A DNA stretch of 64,000 bases from Nemopilema nomurai (lineage: Eukaryota > Cnidaria > Scyphozoa > Rhizostomeae > Rhizostomatidae). The position numbers and the translations under genes are program-made. Below, one piece after another: positions 1 to 14,000 of the stretch. Position 1 is the stretch's first letter. Every line of letters begins with the position of its first letter. Below the pieces are notes generated by a model. The model made no database searches and was not told the origin of the DNA. It was given only the letters and a program-made list of their open reading frames with translations. The stretch lies in assembly GCA_003864495.1 (NCBI GenBank), contig ML133409.1, positions 124,001-188,000 of the forward strand, read 5' to 3'.

Positions 1-2021
1 TGGTCTTCCATTAAGCATTATTATTGTCGCGTAAATCAAACTGTGATCAATGCATTCTTGAGTATAAAGCACACATACTTCTAAACACATGTTGAGAAAC
101 AGCTGACAGACTCTCTCTATGAAAACGCGACCTCGTTCCCAGGAAAATTCCACTCTGACCGAGTCTACACTGTGTTCAACTGCAAGAAAAAAATGCATGA
201 GTTGACGAAAAAATAACCGCAGCAAGACGATTTCGGAAAAATTTGAAGAAAGGTCTACAGAAACTATTTATAACAATTCTATGAATGTTCAAGGAATCTG
301 TGTCACAAGTAATGGCCTTCAAAATGGCGTCGAAAAGACTTCAAAAATTCCCTTTAAGCTAAGAAGTGTCAAGAAGACCTATTTGGAACCACGGGGGACA
401 TTGGAAAGCATTGGGTTGGCAGGAAAAACTTAATTGCTTGAGAGTCTGTGAAAATTTCCATGTACATAGATTTAACATCTCTATGTAACTTTTACAAAAC
501 CTAATCTATAGTATATGATTTTAAAAAGCAACCAAGGGACCTTTTTATTACTCGACAACTATGAAAAAGTCCTGACAACTTCTAATACTGGATAATTTCC
601 TAGCCAGGCTCTGGGTCATTTCGTCAAAATTCGATAATGGTGACAGGGACACGGCCAAAACTAAGCTGTCCCACCTCTTAATAAATGATCATGGCTATCA
701 AAATTAGCTGCAAATCTCATTTCGCCAAACGCTTTGTGCAGGAAATTAAATTGATACTTAGAGCTGTCAATCTTTCATTCACATATAGGTTTGGCGATCA
801 AAAGTACTTGCCAAAAAGTTGTTCAAATTACTTGGAAATGTCGAATGGATATGGGCGTGTTTCTTGGCGCATTTGTGTGATAAAAGAGGAAATACAGACT
901 GGCCAAATCTGCAATTGCTCGAGAGCCGTCATTTCAATTATGACCTCTCATAAAAAAAGCCATTAGTCTCTTGTGTCTTCAAAACACTTATTTTGTGCTC
1001 TTTGTGTTTTGCTCAAATATCTAAATTTTTTATTAATTTGATTAATGTCGTCTACCTACATCGATCATCACAATAAGTGATTTTTGGATACCCACAATAA
1101 CAAAGATTAAGTAGCCATAGCAGCAATGTTTGCTATGGATCTAACACCCGGATGCCAGTAGAAGTTGTGCGCCACTTCAACTTCCAGGCCAGCAATGATA
1201 GTAATACCTTCTGTTTCAGCACAACTTTTAGTGAAAAATCATAGTTAATGAACAGTGTCCTGCTTTGATGAAAAATTGAAGGATTGCAAATATTTGCTAC
1301 TCATAACATTGCTGAAAATGGAAGGGAGTATTATGGCATCGTTAGCGTTGTATGATCATTGGCAGTGATCGATTGGTTGATTGATTGACTAACTGATCAA
1401 ATTATTATCAATACAACCAAACAACATTTCACTCTTCAAGTAAGAAACTTGGTTGGCAAAAATCTGCATTTTCAACAAGCAGATGAGTGCAGTTACTTAA
1501 TTGAATTCCAGGAAAAAGGAACATCATACTATCATATTATATGATATTATATTAAAGTTAAACAGACATGGAGATTAAGAAATGCGACATTAGGATGAAC
1601 ATGCAAAATTGACCTATAACAACGTGAAGATTCCAAGGAGTGCACTGGAGAAATTTTACAGAAGTATTTGAGAATGTGTGACAAATACGCAGCGACTGAG
1701 TAATTTGGTTAACTGAATCAAAGCTTAAGGGTTCAGTCCATCTTTTCGATTCACTGTTATACATTTCAATCTTCCATCCAGCACCTGATGTGTTTGAATG
1801 GATAATGGCTTTGGCTTTTAATTTTATGTGCAAACTGACCCTTTCTCAAAACTTCAACAACTATTTCGGTCAAAACTTACAAAAATAAATTCTAATCTAA
1901 TGGGACTCCAAAATATTAACTTAAGATCAGTCAGTACCTTTTTGTTGAAAAAGCATGTTGATAAAATGAATTTAAGTAATTAATTAAAAGCACGGCAGAC
2001 AAAGTACAATTATTTTCTTAC
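1..2021. other. TOP3A intron or left-edge sequence, no exon recognised
   Basis: The last TOP3A exon seen ends at 2022 with a good donor (GTAAG). The next family segment (the region before the catalytic tyrosine) was looked for on the minus strand and not found. Short open frames at 685-966 (plus) and 1558-1833 (minus) resemble nothing I know and have no convincing splice context. Confidence 0.5.
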
Positions 2022-5000
2022 CCTTAAGCCTGTAAAAAGGCTCAGAAATGAATTCTTGTATTGCTTTATACTGAAAAAAATTGTTTTGAATGTTAACTCG
2101 ACGAAAGAATTGGAAAGCGAAAATAGTGACTTTATACAACGTCAAACAACTTCCAAACATTAACTGCAAATGTATTATATTGGAATTTGAAGGGTAGCAT
2201 GACATACCCTTTCGACGACAAAGCCCAGAGTAGGAAACTGACAGCTTCCTACAAAAAAATTATTCAAAACAAAGTCAAAATAGAATGCGATACTCAAACT
2301 ATAGAAGGCAAGAAATGTGCTCTTAATTTCTCCTTGGAGCTTGTAAACTTCCAAACTTACTGCAAAAAACCCAATCAGGATTTAGTCTAGAAAAGAAAAG
2401 TGCTACCCGCTGATTTTTTTATTGTCTACGAAGCTTCAACCTCACGGACACAATCAATGGGTTCAACTCTTTAGCTACCCAAAAACTTGTTACCTTTATG
2501 TCCTTCAAGCGAAAGCCAAATACTCATTTATAATAAACTTCAAAGCTTGATTGTGACAAAACTATTAGTTACCGTAGCTTATAAGTTGATCGGCAAGAAC
2601 GCCTGGAAACTTCTTTTGTAGCCGGAGGGTTTGAAATCGCGTGAACGCGGCACCTAAAGAAGAACAATGGAGCAAGAGCGACGGTTTAGACATGACAGCT
2701 TTACATGTTGTTAGATTTATGCGATGTTAGAAAGTCTTGTAAACAGTAATAGCACTTTAAAATTTCGTATCTTATTGTCAACTTTATGTTGACATCTAGA
2801 CTCTTGTACGGTGTCTTTTCGGTCAAAGAACACGAGATATAGAGAATTCAATGCACTAAGAAAAGGAGTAAAGCAATACAACTTCTAAGCTTTTGATGAT
2901 TGACTCTACTAAAGTGCATCAACACACAAGATTAACACTCCAGTTTAAGCACTTACAAATCCGTTTCCAAGCTTCTTTACGGTAAAAATCATACCGTGAA
3001 AACAGATAGTGAGTACTCAGAGATGGACTCAGAAAAGGGATTTTTCACTAGAGTACCAACATTGATTGCAACATTGTACATAGATTGCGAAGGACCCTCT
3101 TTAGCTTGAGAAAGTGGCTGAGTTTAGAATCATCGTTCATTCTTTTTCGCCCTATGCTTTTAGCAAAGACATGCTGACATGGCTTAACAACAAGAGGCAA
3201 TCTAAAGTGATGCAATTTTATGTGTGTTGCGATATGATAAGATTTGATTTGCTATGGTATCATCCTATGTTTCTGGCTATCATTTTTTATCAAAGCTAAA
3301 ATAAAAAGATACTAAAAATACCATTTTTGCAAAGCGCTACACCAAGCTACTTGATAGATCAAGAGACCCTCTTGAAAAGACTTAACTGTCACTTGAAAAT
3401 TCAAATAATAATGAGACCAGAAAAAATGGCAAAACAATTAAAAACTGCCACTATAGCACCAAAAATCATACCAATACGAAGATCCAACTCCCTTCTCACT
3501 TCTACTGCATCGTTAGCATAGGCATCAGGCTCTACCAGATTTCTACATGCCCTGTTTATTGACCTTTGTGAAAAAGAGACCATGTCCATATTTTTAGATA
3601 ACTAATCAAATGTGTTTTCATGAAGGCACATAATTAAAAGCATAAGTGACAGCTGAAACCAAGGAGCTTTAAGGTTGATAGATTAAGAATTAAGGAAGAT
3701 TTTAAGGTATAAATATGAAAGGTTCAAAGAAGGATAATTAATTCTCACAATAGACAAACATATAGCATTTACAGTGATATTGTATCAACAAGATTAATCA
3801 AGTTATCCTTAGAACAACACTAAACCTTTTAGCAGTCAAAATTCATAGGGTATCTTCAATACCAAAATATTCTGTCTCATGAGCTTATGAATAATTTTCC
3901 AAGAAATAATTTTATAGGATGCAAGTATAGTTGGAGAAGAAATCTTAATCTCATGCCAAGAATAAAAACTGATGGTGTGTATATACTTCTCCCATAAACC
4001 CTTGGCAACATAGCTTTCTCTCAAAAGAAATTCATATAGTTATCAAAAAATATATTGAGACACCCTTTTCCAGATTGTTCATAATCTAAGACAAATAATA
4101 TATGAACCAACTTTTTTTAGCTGTTTATGGATCAACAGGATCTACTTACGTATATGTGATTTCTGAGAATCTTGCTCTATAAACAGTTATATTAGGTTTC
4201 ACTGCAGGGTAAAAAGCAAAACAGTTTATTTAGTACAAGTAGAGTAGGAATGTAATGTTGTATGCTAGGCTTGAGACATAAATATGTCTAAATTTATGAT
4301 AAAAACACATTGAAAAGAGTAAACCTGTAAAGCTTATTGTTTAGATTTCTTCTCTGAATCATTGCATGAAATGAGGCCAGTACCTTGTGACTCCCAAACA
4401 CAGGAGTATAAGCATTCTTGCAAAAACAAGCAGAGGTTCTTATCAAACTCAAACAGATAAACAGGATTGACCTACCTTTCTTACAGACTTCGATGATTTC
4501 AAAGCCAATATTTTCACCTTCTCTGTCACAATCAGTCCAAATTATAAGAATCTGACATTTGCGCACTTCTCTCTCTAATGTTTTCTATGTGAATAAAAGG
4601 GACACCAAGTTTCAATCTCACTTGTTATTTGCAACAATATCAAGGCTTCAATGTCCAACTGCATTTTGAAAAATTCCATAAAATGATCATCAAAACTGTG
4701 CCACAAAAATTGACAGACATGCTAAAGGCTAGCGTAAAAAAGTTGGCTTTAGACTACTCTTTGTGCTACTTTCTCACAATCAAAAAGCTTTCTGTGCTTA
4801 CTTACCTGGATATTCATAAACTGTTCTGGACAAAATCTATCAATAGGGGCATCAAATAGTGCAAGTGGTGGGCAACCTTGCCTGAAAAAAGAGGATAGGG
4901 AAAAGATTTATTCAAAAACTTCATTAAACATCAAAAACTTATAGGCTATGTTATTGTTATAGTTTATAGGCACAGTTTCTTCAACAGATTTAGCTCCTTT

Positions 5001-6029
5001 GCAGGTTTCTTATTCCTCAACAATTCACTATATTAGAGTCAGATTTGCTTTGGTCAGGTCAGGTCAGGCATATAACAAAGTTTGAAGAAATCAAAAAAAG
5101 AAAACAAAATAAGAAGAAGATAATGGTGTTCAGCAAGGAGGATTTACCAATTTCTGTACACTCCTGCAAACTCCAAGTTTAGTAAATGACCAGAAACTGA
5201 TGTCATTATCATTTTACAATTCTGAAAAGGTAAAGAAAAAGTTGAATGAATAAGATCAAGAAATACATACAAGAGTAAACAGGATTCAATTGTGCTTTTC
5301 AGGAACAACTGAGAAGCATTGACAGTATAAAGCTATGTCAAGATAACTCTACCTTAAGCAGAAATCAAATAATGCTTAAATACTTTTCAAACCATTTGTT
5401 GAATTGTAGTCAATCCAATCTGCACATGAATGATATTTCAATGAGGTTTAGATGCAACAAAATTCTAGACTTACACTGTTAAAAATGTTGTAGTTAAATT
5501 CGTAAATTTTGTTGAATTTTGAACAGCCTTCCCTCTAGAAAAGAGCAAATATACATTTTCACAAAGAGCCATTTAATTTGGAATAGCAACAAATACAGTT
5601 TTAATAACAAACAAAGACTTCTTTGTAAGTCTAATTAGAACTTATCAACACGGCAATTGATTTACAATTAAAGGTAATTAGTAGCACGATCTTTGCTGTG
5701 CAAAAGCAAATTTCAAGTATGTCCTATAATATTAGAGAAACTAGGTGTCATGAATTCGCTATTCAATTCATAATTCCTTGGCAAAAATACAAGAAGTAAA
5801 AACGTAAACAGTCGGGTTTAATGTCGTCATTAATTGCTATTGGTGAAACTTTCAGCAATTAAAATTAATGCGACGTATTTCCTTGATGAATTTATATATA
5901 TTCTATTTATAAGGCGAATAAATGTACCCTTTGAGAGTTGCCTGAAGATAAAACTCTTGAAATTTCTTTTGCAGCGTCATTTTTCTCGGCCACATTTAAA
6001 ACTGTCGAGCCCCCTTGTCTGCCGGCCAT
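2022..6029 (-). CDS. TOP3A: DNA topoisomerase III alpha, N-terminal half (partial at left edge)
   Basis: Type IA topoisomerase that, in other animals, passes single DNA strands with RMI1 and a BLM-type helicase to dissolve recombination intermediates, in nucleus and mitochondria. Exons read on the minus strand: 6029-5928, 5534-5475, 5221-5148, 4881-4806, 4584-4476, about 3570-3472, 2653-2573, 2248-2208, 2070-2022. Exon 1 carries the Toprim start VAEKNDAAK. The fifth exon carries the acidic metal site IIWTDCDREGENIGF. Later exons match the family at RRELDLRIG, AFTRFQTLRLQ, GSCQFPTLGFVVER and YKAIQEF. The ATG at 6029 is chosen because an in-frame stop lies a few codons upstream. The short exon that should join 4476 to 3570 (the VLRARFS stretch of the family) was not found. 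The catalytic-tyrosine domain and zinc fingers are not in the window, so the rest must lie left of base 1. Confidence 0.93.
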
Positions 6030-8025
6030 TTCATGCACGAAGGCTTTTAAGCTTCAGACATACCCATTGCATGCCATTAAAACTTGTTCAAGAAAATTAT
6101 TAGAGTTGGGGACCATGTACATCTATCATTTGATGAAAATTACCAAGTTCAGAATTGTAAACAGGAGCTTCATGAGTTAGGCCTATGTGCAATTAAAATT
6201 GGCGCGAATTCAATACTCGGTGCCAGACCTCTCAGAGGATATAACGAAAGAAAAATTATGTCGAAGTAACTTCGATGTTACCAAGATGAATGCATCTTGC
6301 AATTGTAAGAAAGCTATGGCATTGAACACAAACCAAAACTAATGTCGAGAGATAAAGTCTCTTACTTCACATCTTCCTTATCAATGCTGTAGACGATACG
6401 AGTCTGAGAATTTTGCTACTTTGAACGTTTTATCCAATAAAAAATTTATTAAACGGTCATACCTCTAGTAGCAAACAGTAGATCAATTATATCTCTAGGA
6501 TACGAGTTTTATATTAGAGTTTTAAGTAGAACTATTCCTACATGTTTTAATTGGCCAACAAAGATTCAGGGTAATACAATCTATCAGTTGAAGGCAGAAG
6601 AGGCGGTCACCTCCACTGTCTGATGACACAGTCGTTGTTGTTGTTATTAATGTCGTCGCGGACATTTTCAGAGAAGTTTGCAAATTCAGCAATGCTACCT
6701 GCTGTCACAGGAATATGTCTCTGTAAGGTCAGACTAGAAATAAATCACAAACAATTGTGTATTCGTTTTCTTGTTATGATTCAACAATGAACAAGATTCA
6801 GTTACTTTGAAATGAAACGAGTTTATTGTCAGTATTCATAAACTCTTTTCAAATATAAAAAACGCAAATTTTCTACCTCGAAAAAGTCATTAACACAACA
6901 ATTAATTATCTTCTCAAAGAATAGTAAGACTTCTGTACTATGCTAAGTTGTACAACTGAAAAACATATCTACAGTGTCACAACCAACGTTTAACCTTCTA
7001 CTAAATCTAGGAAGTACTCTCGATAGCAATCCATTGGGAAAAATAGACCTGCTTGCATCGCACCGTTGTGCAACAAAACATAAAAGAAGAACCTGCATTT
7101 ACTTTAACTCAGCATTGACTGAGCATATATTTCACTGTTGTTCGAGAGCAGAAATGTCGAGGCGAATAAAGCAACAGCAACAACGACAGCATCACGTGTT
7201 GCTAGGTGCTTACTTAGTGTTGGGAAAACTTGACATGACCAAACCTTAGGTCGACAAATCAGAGACTTTGTACTTATGCTGCCGAACTAATAACCACCGT
7301 CATTTTCCAACTAGGGTTTTCATTTTAGAGAACAGAATGCTCAAACACGACTTCCATAGAGATCCTGGTACCCAATCATAGTCATAAAATAGTCAAAGAA
7401 TAAACAGTCAAAGAATAGATCAAGATGAATATTAAAAATTATGGTCCTTTACGTTCCACGGAAAGAGGAATCGTGATTTGCCGCCCTTGGGACATTTTAG
7501 GCAATTTGAAGGTATCGATCATAGCGAATCGGGCCTACTGAAAAATTTAGAAACGCTTAAACATAAACATAGGATAAAGAACACAACTTGTATGGCACTA
7601 GCTATTATGAATTCAGTGTACTTTCTGGGCGCAAAGCCAGAAGCATTGAAAAAGATTTCGTAAAAAAATTGTACAAAATGCTTCCTAAATACCGCCGATT
7701 CTGAAAAGGCAAACTATCAATAAATAAGGTGCAGAAATTAAATCCCATCTAATTCTCAAACATTGTGAGTAGTGGGGCATTGTTTCTAAACAGGCAATAG
7801 GACGTAGGAAGCATTCTTAAAATGTAAGGGGGGTGAACATGCTTCGAAGGGCACTTCTGTGAGTTGCAAGGGGGCATTTCATTTAAAATATGAAAATGCA
7901 AGGGACCCGTGGATTCTATTCTTCCCCGTTTCGTAGGTAATTTAGCAATCCATATGACTTTTTAACCCCCTCCCAATCTATATTACTCAAAAAATAAATC
8001 TTTTCTCAAACTTAAAATGTGCTAT
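6030..8025. other. Intergenic, TOP3A 5' side to UBE2O 3' end
   Basis: About 2 kb between the TOP3A start and the UBE2O stop, both genes on the minus strand. It should hold the TOP3A promoter and the UBE2O 3' UTR. Open frames here are short and unlike known proteins. No tRNA, repeat array or transposon was recognised. Confidence 0.6.
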
Positions 8026-11000
8026 TTACATAATAGATTTCTCTGCGGTGCTTTCCAAAATTTTGAGGTTTCGTAGCAATGTTATACAAAAACCAAATGA
8101 TAATGGCAGAAGCGGAAACTCTGGTTTTGAAGCGGTGTCATCTGTTTCTACCGTAGAGGAAAGTGGATACTTAGTTAGGAAGTCACTTGGTGCAAAGTTC
8201 TTTAGCCAGGAATATATTCGCCTGAACAGCCTGCAAAATAAAATTTATGACATTATTTTCCGCTGTAAATGCTATGTGGAATCACTATGAGGAATCACTC
8301 GAATATATCCAGGTCTCTATAAGCGTTTTCATGATACAGACAACATACATCCTCTCTCTTCTCTTTCTATTTATAGCTTCAATTTATTTCATTCATTTGT
8401 ATCTTTAAATTGTTGCTAATTTCGCTTTATATATTGAATGTAAATTCTCCAGATGGCTATGTATCTATACGCTCCCTGTGGTAAAGTCTGGTAAGTTTGT
8501 GTTTGTTATGTAAAAATCATGGTAATTAACGATATTCAAGCCCAACAATATGACAGGCCTCTATGTATGAGCTTCCTTGCCTTTATGCAAAAATGTTTAT
8601 CGCCCTTCCCACTATTTTGCAAGACAAGGTTCTTGACTGTCAAATTTGGGAACGAAAACCTGCGATTTACTTTCACAGATACATCTTCTCAAATACAGCC
8701 CCTAAAATGGACGTATTTCGATTCTGGGCTGTTGACCCAATTCTAAGCACATAAACAGAGTCAGTACACAGCAATGCAAATATTTCATAGCAGCACTTAA
8801 CAATGCAAGACATTAAGGAACTGACCGCGGAAGGGATCTTTTCATATGCAGCATAATTTCGTTTTGAAACACCACTGGTGGGGCTTTTATCAATCTGTTC
8901 AGACTCTGCAGTACTTTTATTATGACCATCTCGTTATACATTCTGCTGTTCTCCGCTCCCTCCGCCGAGCATTTGTGCTTCTCGTAGCCTGCTTCGTTGA
9001 AATAGGGCTCCTCGCACAAGATTAGGCCTAAGAACCAAATTTCAGAATGCATCAAGTTAGGCAGTTATCTAAACTAAAATAAGGATTCAGTTGAGGAGAA
9101 ATAAGTTGATGTTTGAAGAATAAAACGAATCACCTGCCTTTTGTGTAATAAAAAATATATCTCGATATGTATTGTGAATTCATGCGTATGTTAATACTTA
9201 ATCCATAAATAATCCATATTCAAAAAATAATGCGATATGATGTAAGAAGAAATTATGAAAGTAGCGGTACTAACAATCTAAAGACTTTGAATGTGGGTTT
9301 GCAGGCTTAATGGTAGTAAGCTACCAAAGGAAGGAAGTAAGCGACAAGCTGACTGAGTGGAAGTGGTTAGAAGGTGGGTATGTTCGCAGAGTAGCGTGGA
9401 ACTGGAATGCCAAGGTGATCAGACTGATTGTAGGTGACCATCTCGATAGGAGAAGCTAAGAGAAGCAGCTTGAGAGGAAAAGCTTAGAGAAGCTTGAGAA
9501 GAAAATCTCTCTAGGGTTTTCTTTAGGGAATTGGTATCTAACTATAATTGATGTAGGGGTAAAGACAGAGTGACTTAGTTACCTTGAAGTGACAGTATCA
9601 GCTGTGTCAAATTAGACTTTTTTGTCCAGTTCTCTGATCCTTTGCCATTCCATGTTCCAAGCAAGCTGACACAGACAGTGCCATCTTCATAGAGATTTGG
9701 GTTTAGCCGTTCGCTGGAGAATTGCGACAAGTAACTGACGTGTGGGGGAGACTTGGGGTAATCTGGGGGCAGCTGAAGGTCGAAAATGAACAGCCCGTCT
9801 TCGTAGGGAGTCCCAGCTGGTCCTTCGATCATGATTGAGCCTAAATCCTTGAAAGAGGCAAAGCGATCTGTTTAAAAAAGTTATTCATAACAAGATACAT
9901 AAGTAAAAAACCCACATGACTTATACGAATGCAAAATGCTTCGTGACTTCGTGATTTTTAAGACTTCATATTGACTTCTTTCTCCTCAATAGTAGTACCA
10001 CCACATTTACGAGTTTCACAATAGCAAGAAATAGCAGAAACAGTTTTTGCACACTCTAAACAGTATTGAAACGGCTTTTGGTCTGCATACTCTGAGGAGT
10101 GTCTGACAATAAAGTACTTCAAGTATGCAAAACTGTTTCCGCCATTTATTGCTATTGTGAAGTTCTGTACCACGAAGCACGCACAATTAATGATTTTTGC
10201 ATTCTGTTAGTGTCAATACCAACCTTGCGGGTAATTCTCTTTTAGCCATCTAAACAATAAGACTTCATAAATAGGGAAGGCGACTTTTAGATTTTAAACC
10301 AAATTCTTTAAAAATGAATCTCTCGACACGCCATCAACACCGCACAAAATACGAAATGACACTTACGAATCTTGATTCGAACACTCTCACATGAACCCCA
10401 TCCGGCAGGCTTTTTCCCATTTCAGATGCTTCCCTCGCAATAGCCATATTGAAAAGACGGAAGTTTTCGGGTTGAAAGGTGCTGACACAAATTTGTGCGA
10501 CGCGGGAGGATCTTCTAAGAAGCTAAACTTTTCTGAAAGGCAAAGCATCGTATTAGTTGCCAAACAATTTCTACCGTATTTAGGGCTACAAAATAGTTTT
10601 ATTCAATTTACAAAATAACAAACTAAATCAGAGATACTTTTTACATGTTTCAAGACCTCAATATTTACAATAAATTAAACAGGATATTAATGCACACAAC
10701 CTCAATCCTATGTTTTTGTGCGTAAACATAACATGTGCTAGGAACTGTTACACAGTGGCAAGAACGCCGTATATATTTATGCCCATAAGCCATGTATATG
10801 TTGTGCTAGTAATTAGTTGTAGTTGGAGTAGTGATTTTAAAGTAAAGTCTCATTCTGGCGACTGTTCCAACAGTGCATTAAATATATTCAGCTCCTCCTA
10901 TGATGCCTCACACATCTTTGCAAAAGCAGATCAATCCATGGTTGAAACTAGAGTGTTTTGGGCCAAAAAGATATTCAAGCTAACAAAAATAAACCTAGCG

Positions 11001-14000
11001 AATAAAAACATCTTAACTTGGATTGTATTATAAAATATGATATTATTTTGCATTATATTGTATTATATAACTTGAATTATATATAACAACTTGAATGTAT
11101 GAAATGTAATGAAATCGATTGGATCATTTTGTATGATGTTCATCAAAAGCCAAACTAAATACTGAACCTTCACGTTACAAATTCTGATGAAACATGGTCA
11201 AAATTGGCCTACACATTCATTGTTTGCCACAACTGCGGGTCTTCTAGGCTTTCTATTGCAATTTTCTTAAAATCATCTATATACATCTTGTTTTTTAAAC
11301 CAATGTATTTTAACGTTAACTAGAATCCACAGTTAAAATTAGCCTTCAGAGCTTTTTGGCTTTCTGTATTGATCCATTCATTTTGTCTATTTCATTATAC
11401 CAATGAAATTGCGAATGTCGATCAAAGAACAATATATATAAAAACATCAATTCACATAACCAATGCTTACCGGTAACTTTATGTGCGTTATCACTCACAA
11501 TCGAGTCCACTTTAGGCTTGACGTCATTAGAGGCTGCAGCCTCGAGTTGACTTTTAGACTCAGCCTCACTCTGTTTGGTATCTTCCTCAGTTATCTGTGC
11601 TTCTTCGTTCGCCTCTGCCGGAACAATCTCCGGTTCATTCTGTTGTTCTTCATTTGCTTGTTCATTATGACTGGCGCTTCCAAGAGCTTCCACTGACCGC
11701 TGGCCAATGTCATCAAGAATCTGCATGTCATTCAACAGGTTACTTCCTTCCAGGAAAGGTTCGTGGTCTGTGCTTACCTCACTCGTTGTTTCCCATTCTT
11801 CGTCGGAGCTCGAATGGTGGCTGCCGGAAGAAGACCAGTCCTATACGAGAATACACAATTGATTTGCATGACAATAGATATGCCCACGTGATGGAATTAC
11901 CTTCCAATACAGGTATATCTTTCAATGAACCATCTTCTATCTATAACCCCATACACATTAGAACGATGCGGAGAGTCCGTCTGCCAATTCAACCTAACGA
12001 TTAGTTTTCACTGCTGGACTTGGAAGAGACTGCCGGTTTATAGGCCCAGCTTTGAACAACATCAAACTACTGACAATCTTTTGCATTATTACTTTGCACA
12101 AATGACAACCTTCACCTAGCAAAATGTATTACAGCACAGTAAGATGGCAGTATCACTAGCAAAAGGCTTTGCATCAATCCATATTAGCTTTATTCGGCAG
12201 CAAAACAAAGACGCAACGCAAAACTTGCAACTACTAACTTCGATGTGCACAGCAAAAAGGTTTTGTGGCGGCAGAGCGGATGTCGTGCGGTCTGTCCAAA
12301 GAACGTTAATGTGATCCTCGATGTCCACAAAAAGAACCTGAAAAATTAAAAACAGGTCGCAAAATACCAACAATTGAAAATCACACAAAAAACAGAATCA
12401 ACTCAAACCTTCAGCTATAAGGAAACATTCATTGATCATTTGTTAAAAAGTACTTTAAACATCGTTCAATAAAGAACCCTAAATTGCAAAAATTCACATC
12501 TTTTCACAAGTTTCAACGACAGTGAGTCAACATTCATCATCAAAGCATAGAATAATCATTGTAAACAAAAAAATTATGTATATTATTCAAAGCAATCATT
12601 ATAATAAAAAACTTTTAGAGCAGAAATAGGGATTTTTGCCTTAGAAAACCCTTCCCATCCACTTAAAAACATTCCAAAAATGGCTTAGGCAAGGCAGTCT
12701 AATTCCTTTTATTTTCCTTGATCACTTTCTATTCACTTATCAGCCACCAACCCCGCCCCCCTTCGATCCTCTGGGTTTCAGTCTTTGGATTATCTGCTTA
12801 CCTGTCCACAAGTTGGCTTCTCACGGTGTGGCCCCCCGTCTTCGTTTCCCTCACTTTGTTCATCCGCCAATCGGAACACCACATCTCCAAACCTGAAGTT
12901 GTAGTCGGGATGGTCGCCAATGTCGTACACACTTACGCAGTCATCGTACACGTTTGAATCTCCGTTCATCCACTTGACTTTGCAGGTGCGCTGTGAACTG
13001 TCAGCAGTCTGAACAACACCGAAACAAGCGTCGTGAGCAGGCCGTGCTACAACAGTAGACAAGAAAGAGGCTCAACAGCCTGTATAGGAACGAGGCCACA
13101 GCAGATGGCAATTCTAAGGCCACAATGGGCATTGCGTAATCCATAGGCAACAATTTAAATAGCTGGAAACGCACATAAACTTAAAAGTTCACGTCTACTT
13201 GAGAAGGATGACACTAGTTCCATGTCGCAGTCTTTTAGATACAATGAGAACACCTCCAAGGAACACAAGAAATGACCAAAGAAGAACACTATTGCAGATT
13301 ATTGCCAACAATCATAGTTTAATGGAGTATATTTTCGAGAACTTCTTTAAACATTCTTGACAGACATCAAGGACAGTCATAAACTACAGGCAAAAACTTA
13401 GTCCTTGATGATCTGAGAAAAATAAACCATACCAGTATATTCAGACGGCTGATGCTTCAAAATAAAATGAAATATAAAAACAATGAAGGGTGGTCAAGCA
13501 TGCTACCATCGTGAACAGGAAATTTTTTCAAAAAAGCCTTACTTAAACTGCTGAAAAACAGTTGTGCTTACATTATGCAAAGCAATATATGCTGATATAT
13601 ATGCATAGCAAACACCTACTCTTATCTTTGATGAAGCCACCTGGAAAAAACTCGAACTCATCCACGTGTAGAACCGGAAGAAGATCAGTGGCTGGAATAT
13701 CGTATTCCTTGCTGCCATCTTGCCACGTGATCGTTAACAGTTTCGATGTTGATTCCACCTCCACGCACACCTTCTCTCCAGCTACAAGCCGAACAGGCAC
13801 GTGGTGCTTCTTCTTTTTGCGTCGGAACTGCCTCCTTTTCCGGTTACCGTGCGACCGAGGCACTGTGGCTACAGCTTGGTGCCTCCCTTCATTGCGACGG
13901 CTTGAGGTCCCGGCAGGACGGGACTCTCTTGCGTTACCATGGTCACTATCTTCGTCATCCGCAGATTCGTCTGTTGCTGTTGAATCATTTTCTTCGTTCT

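Noticed and set aside
1558..1833. Minus-strand frame tested as the next TOP3A exon
   Set aside because: It does not contain the family motifs expected after the YKAIQEF exon, and only a vague similarity around SESKRWTEPL was seen.
10710..11033. Plus-strand frame of 107 codons
   Set aside because: It lies in a UBE2O intron, has AT-biased codons and a composition unlike a protein, and has no homology.
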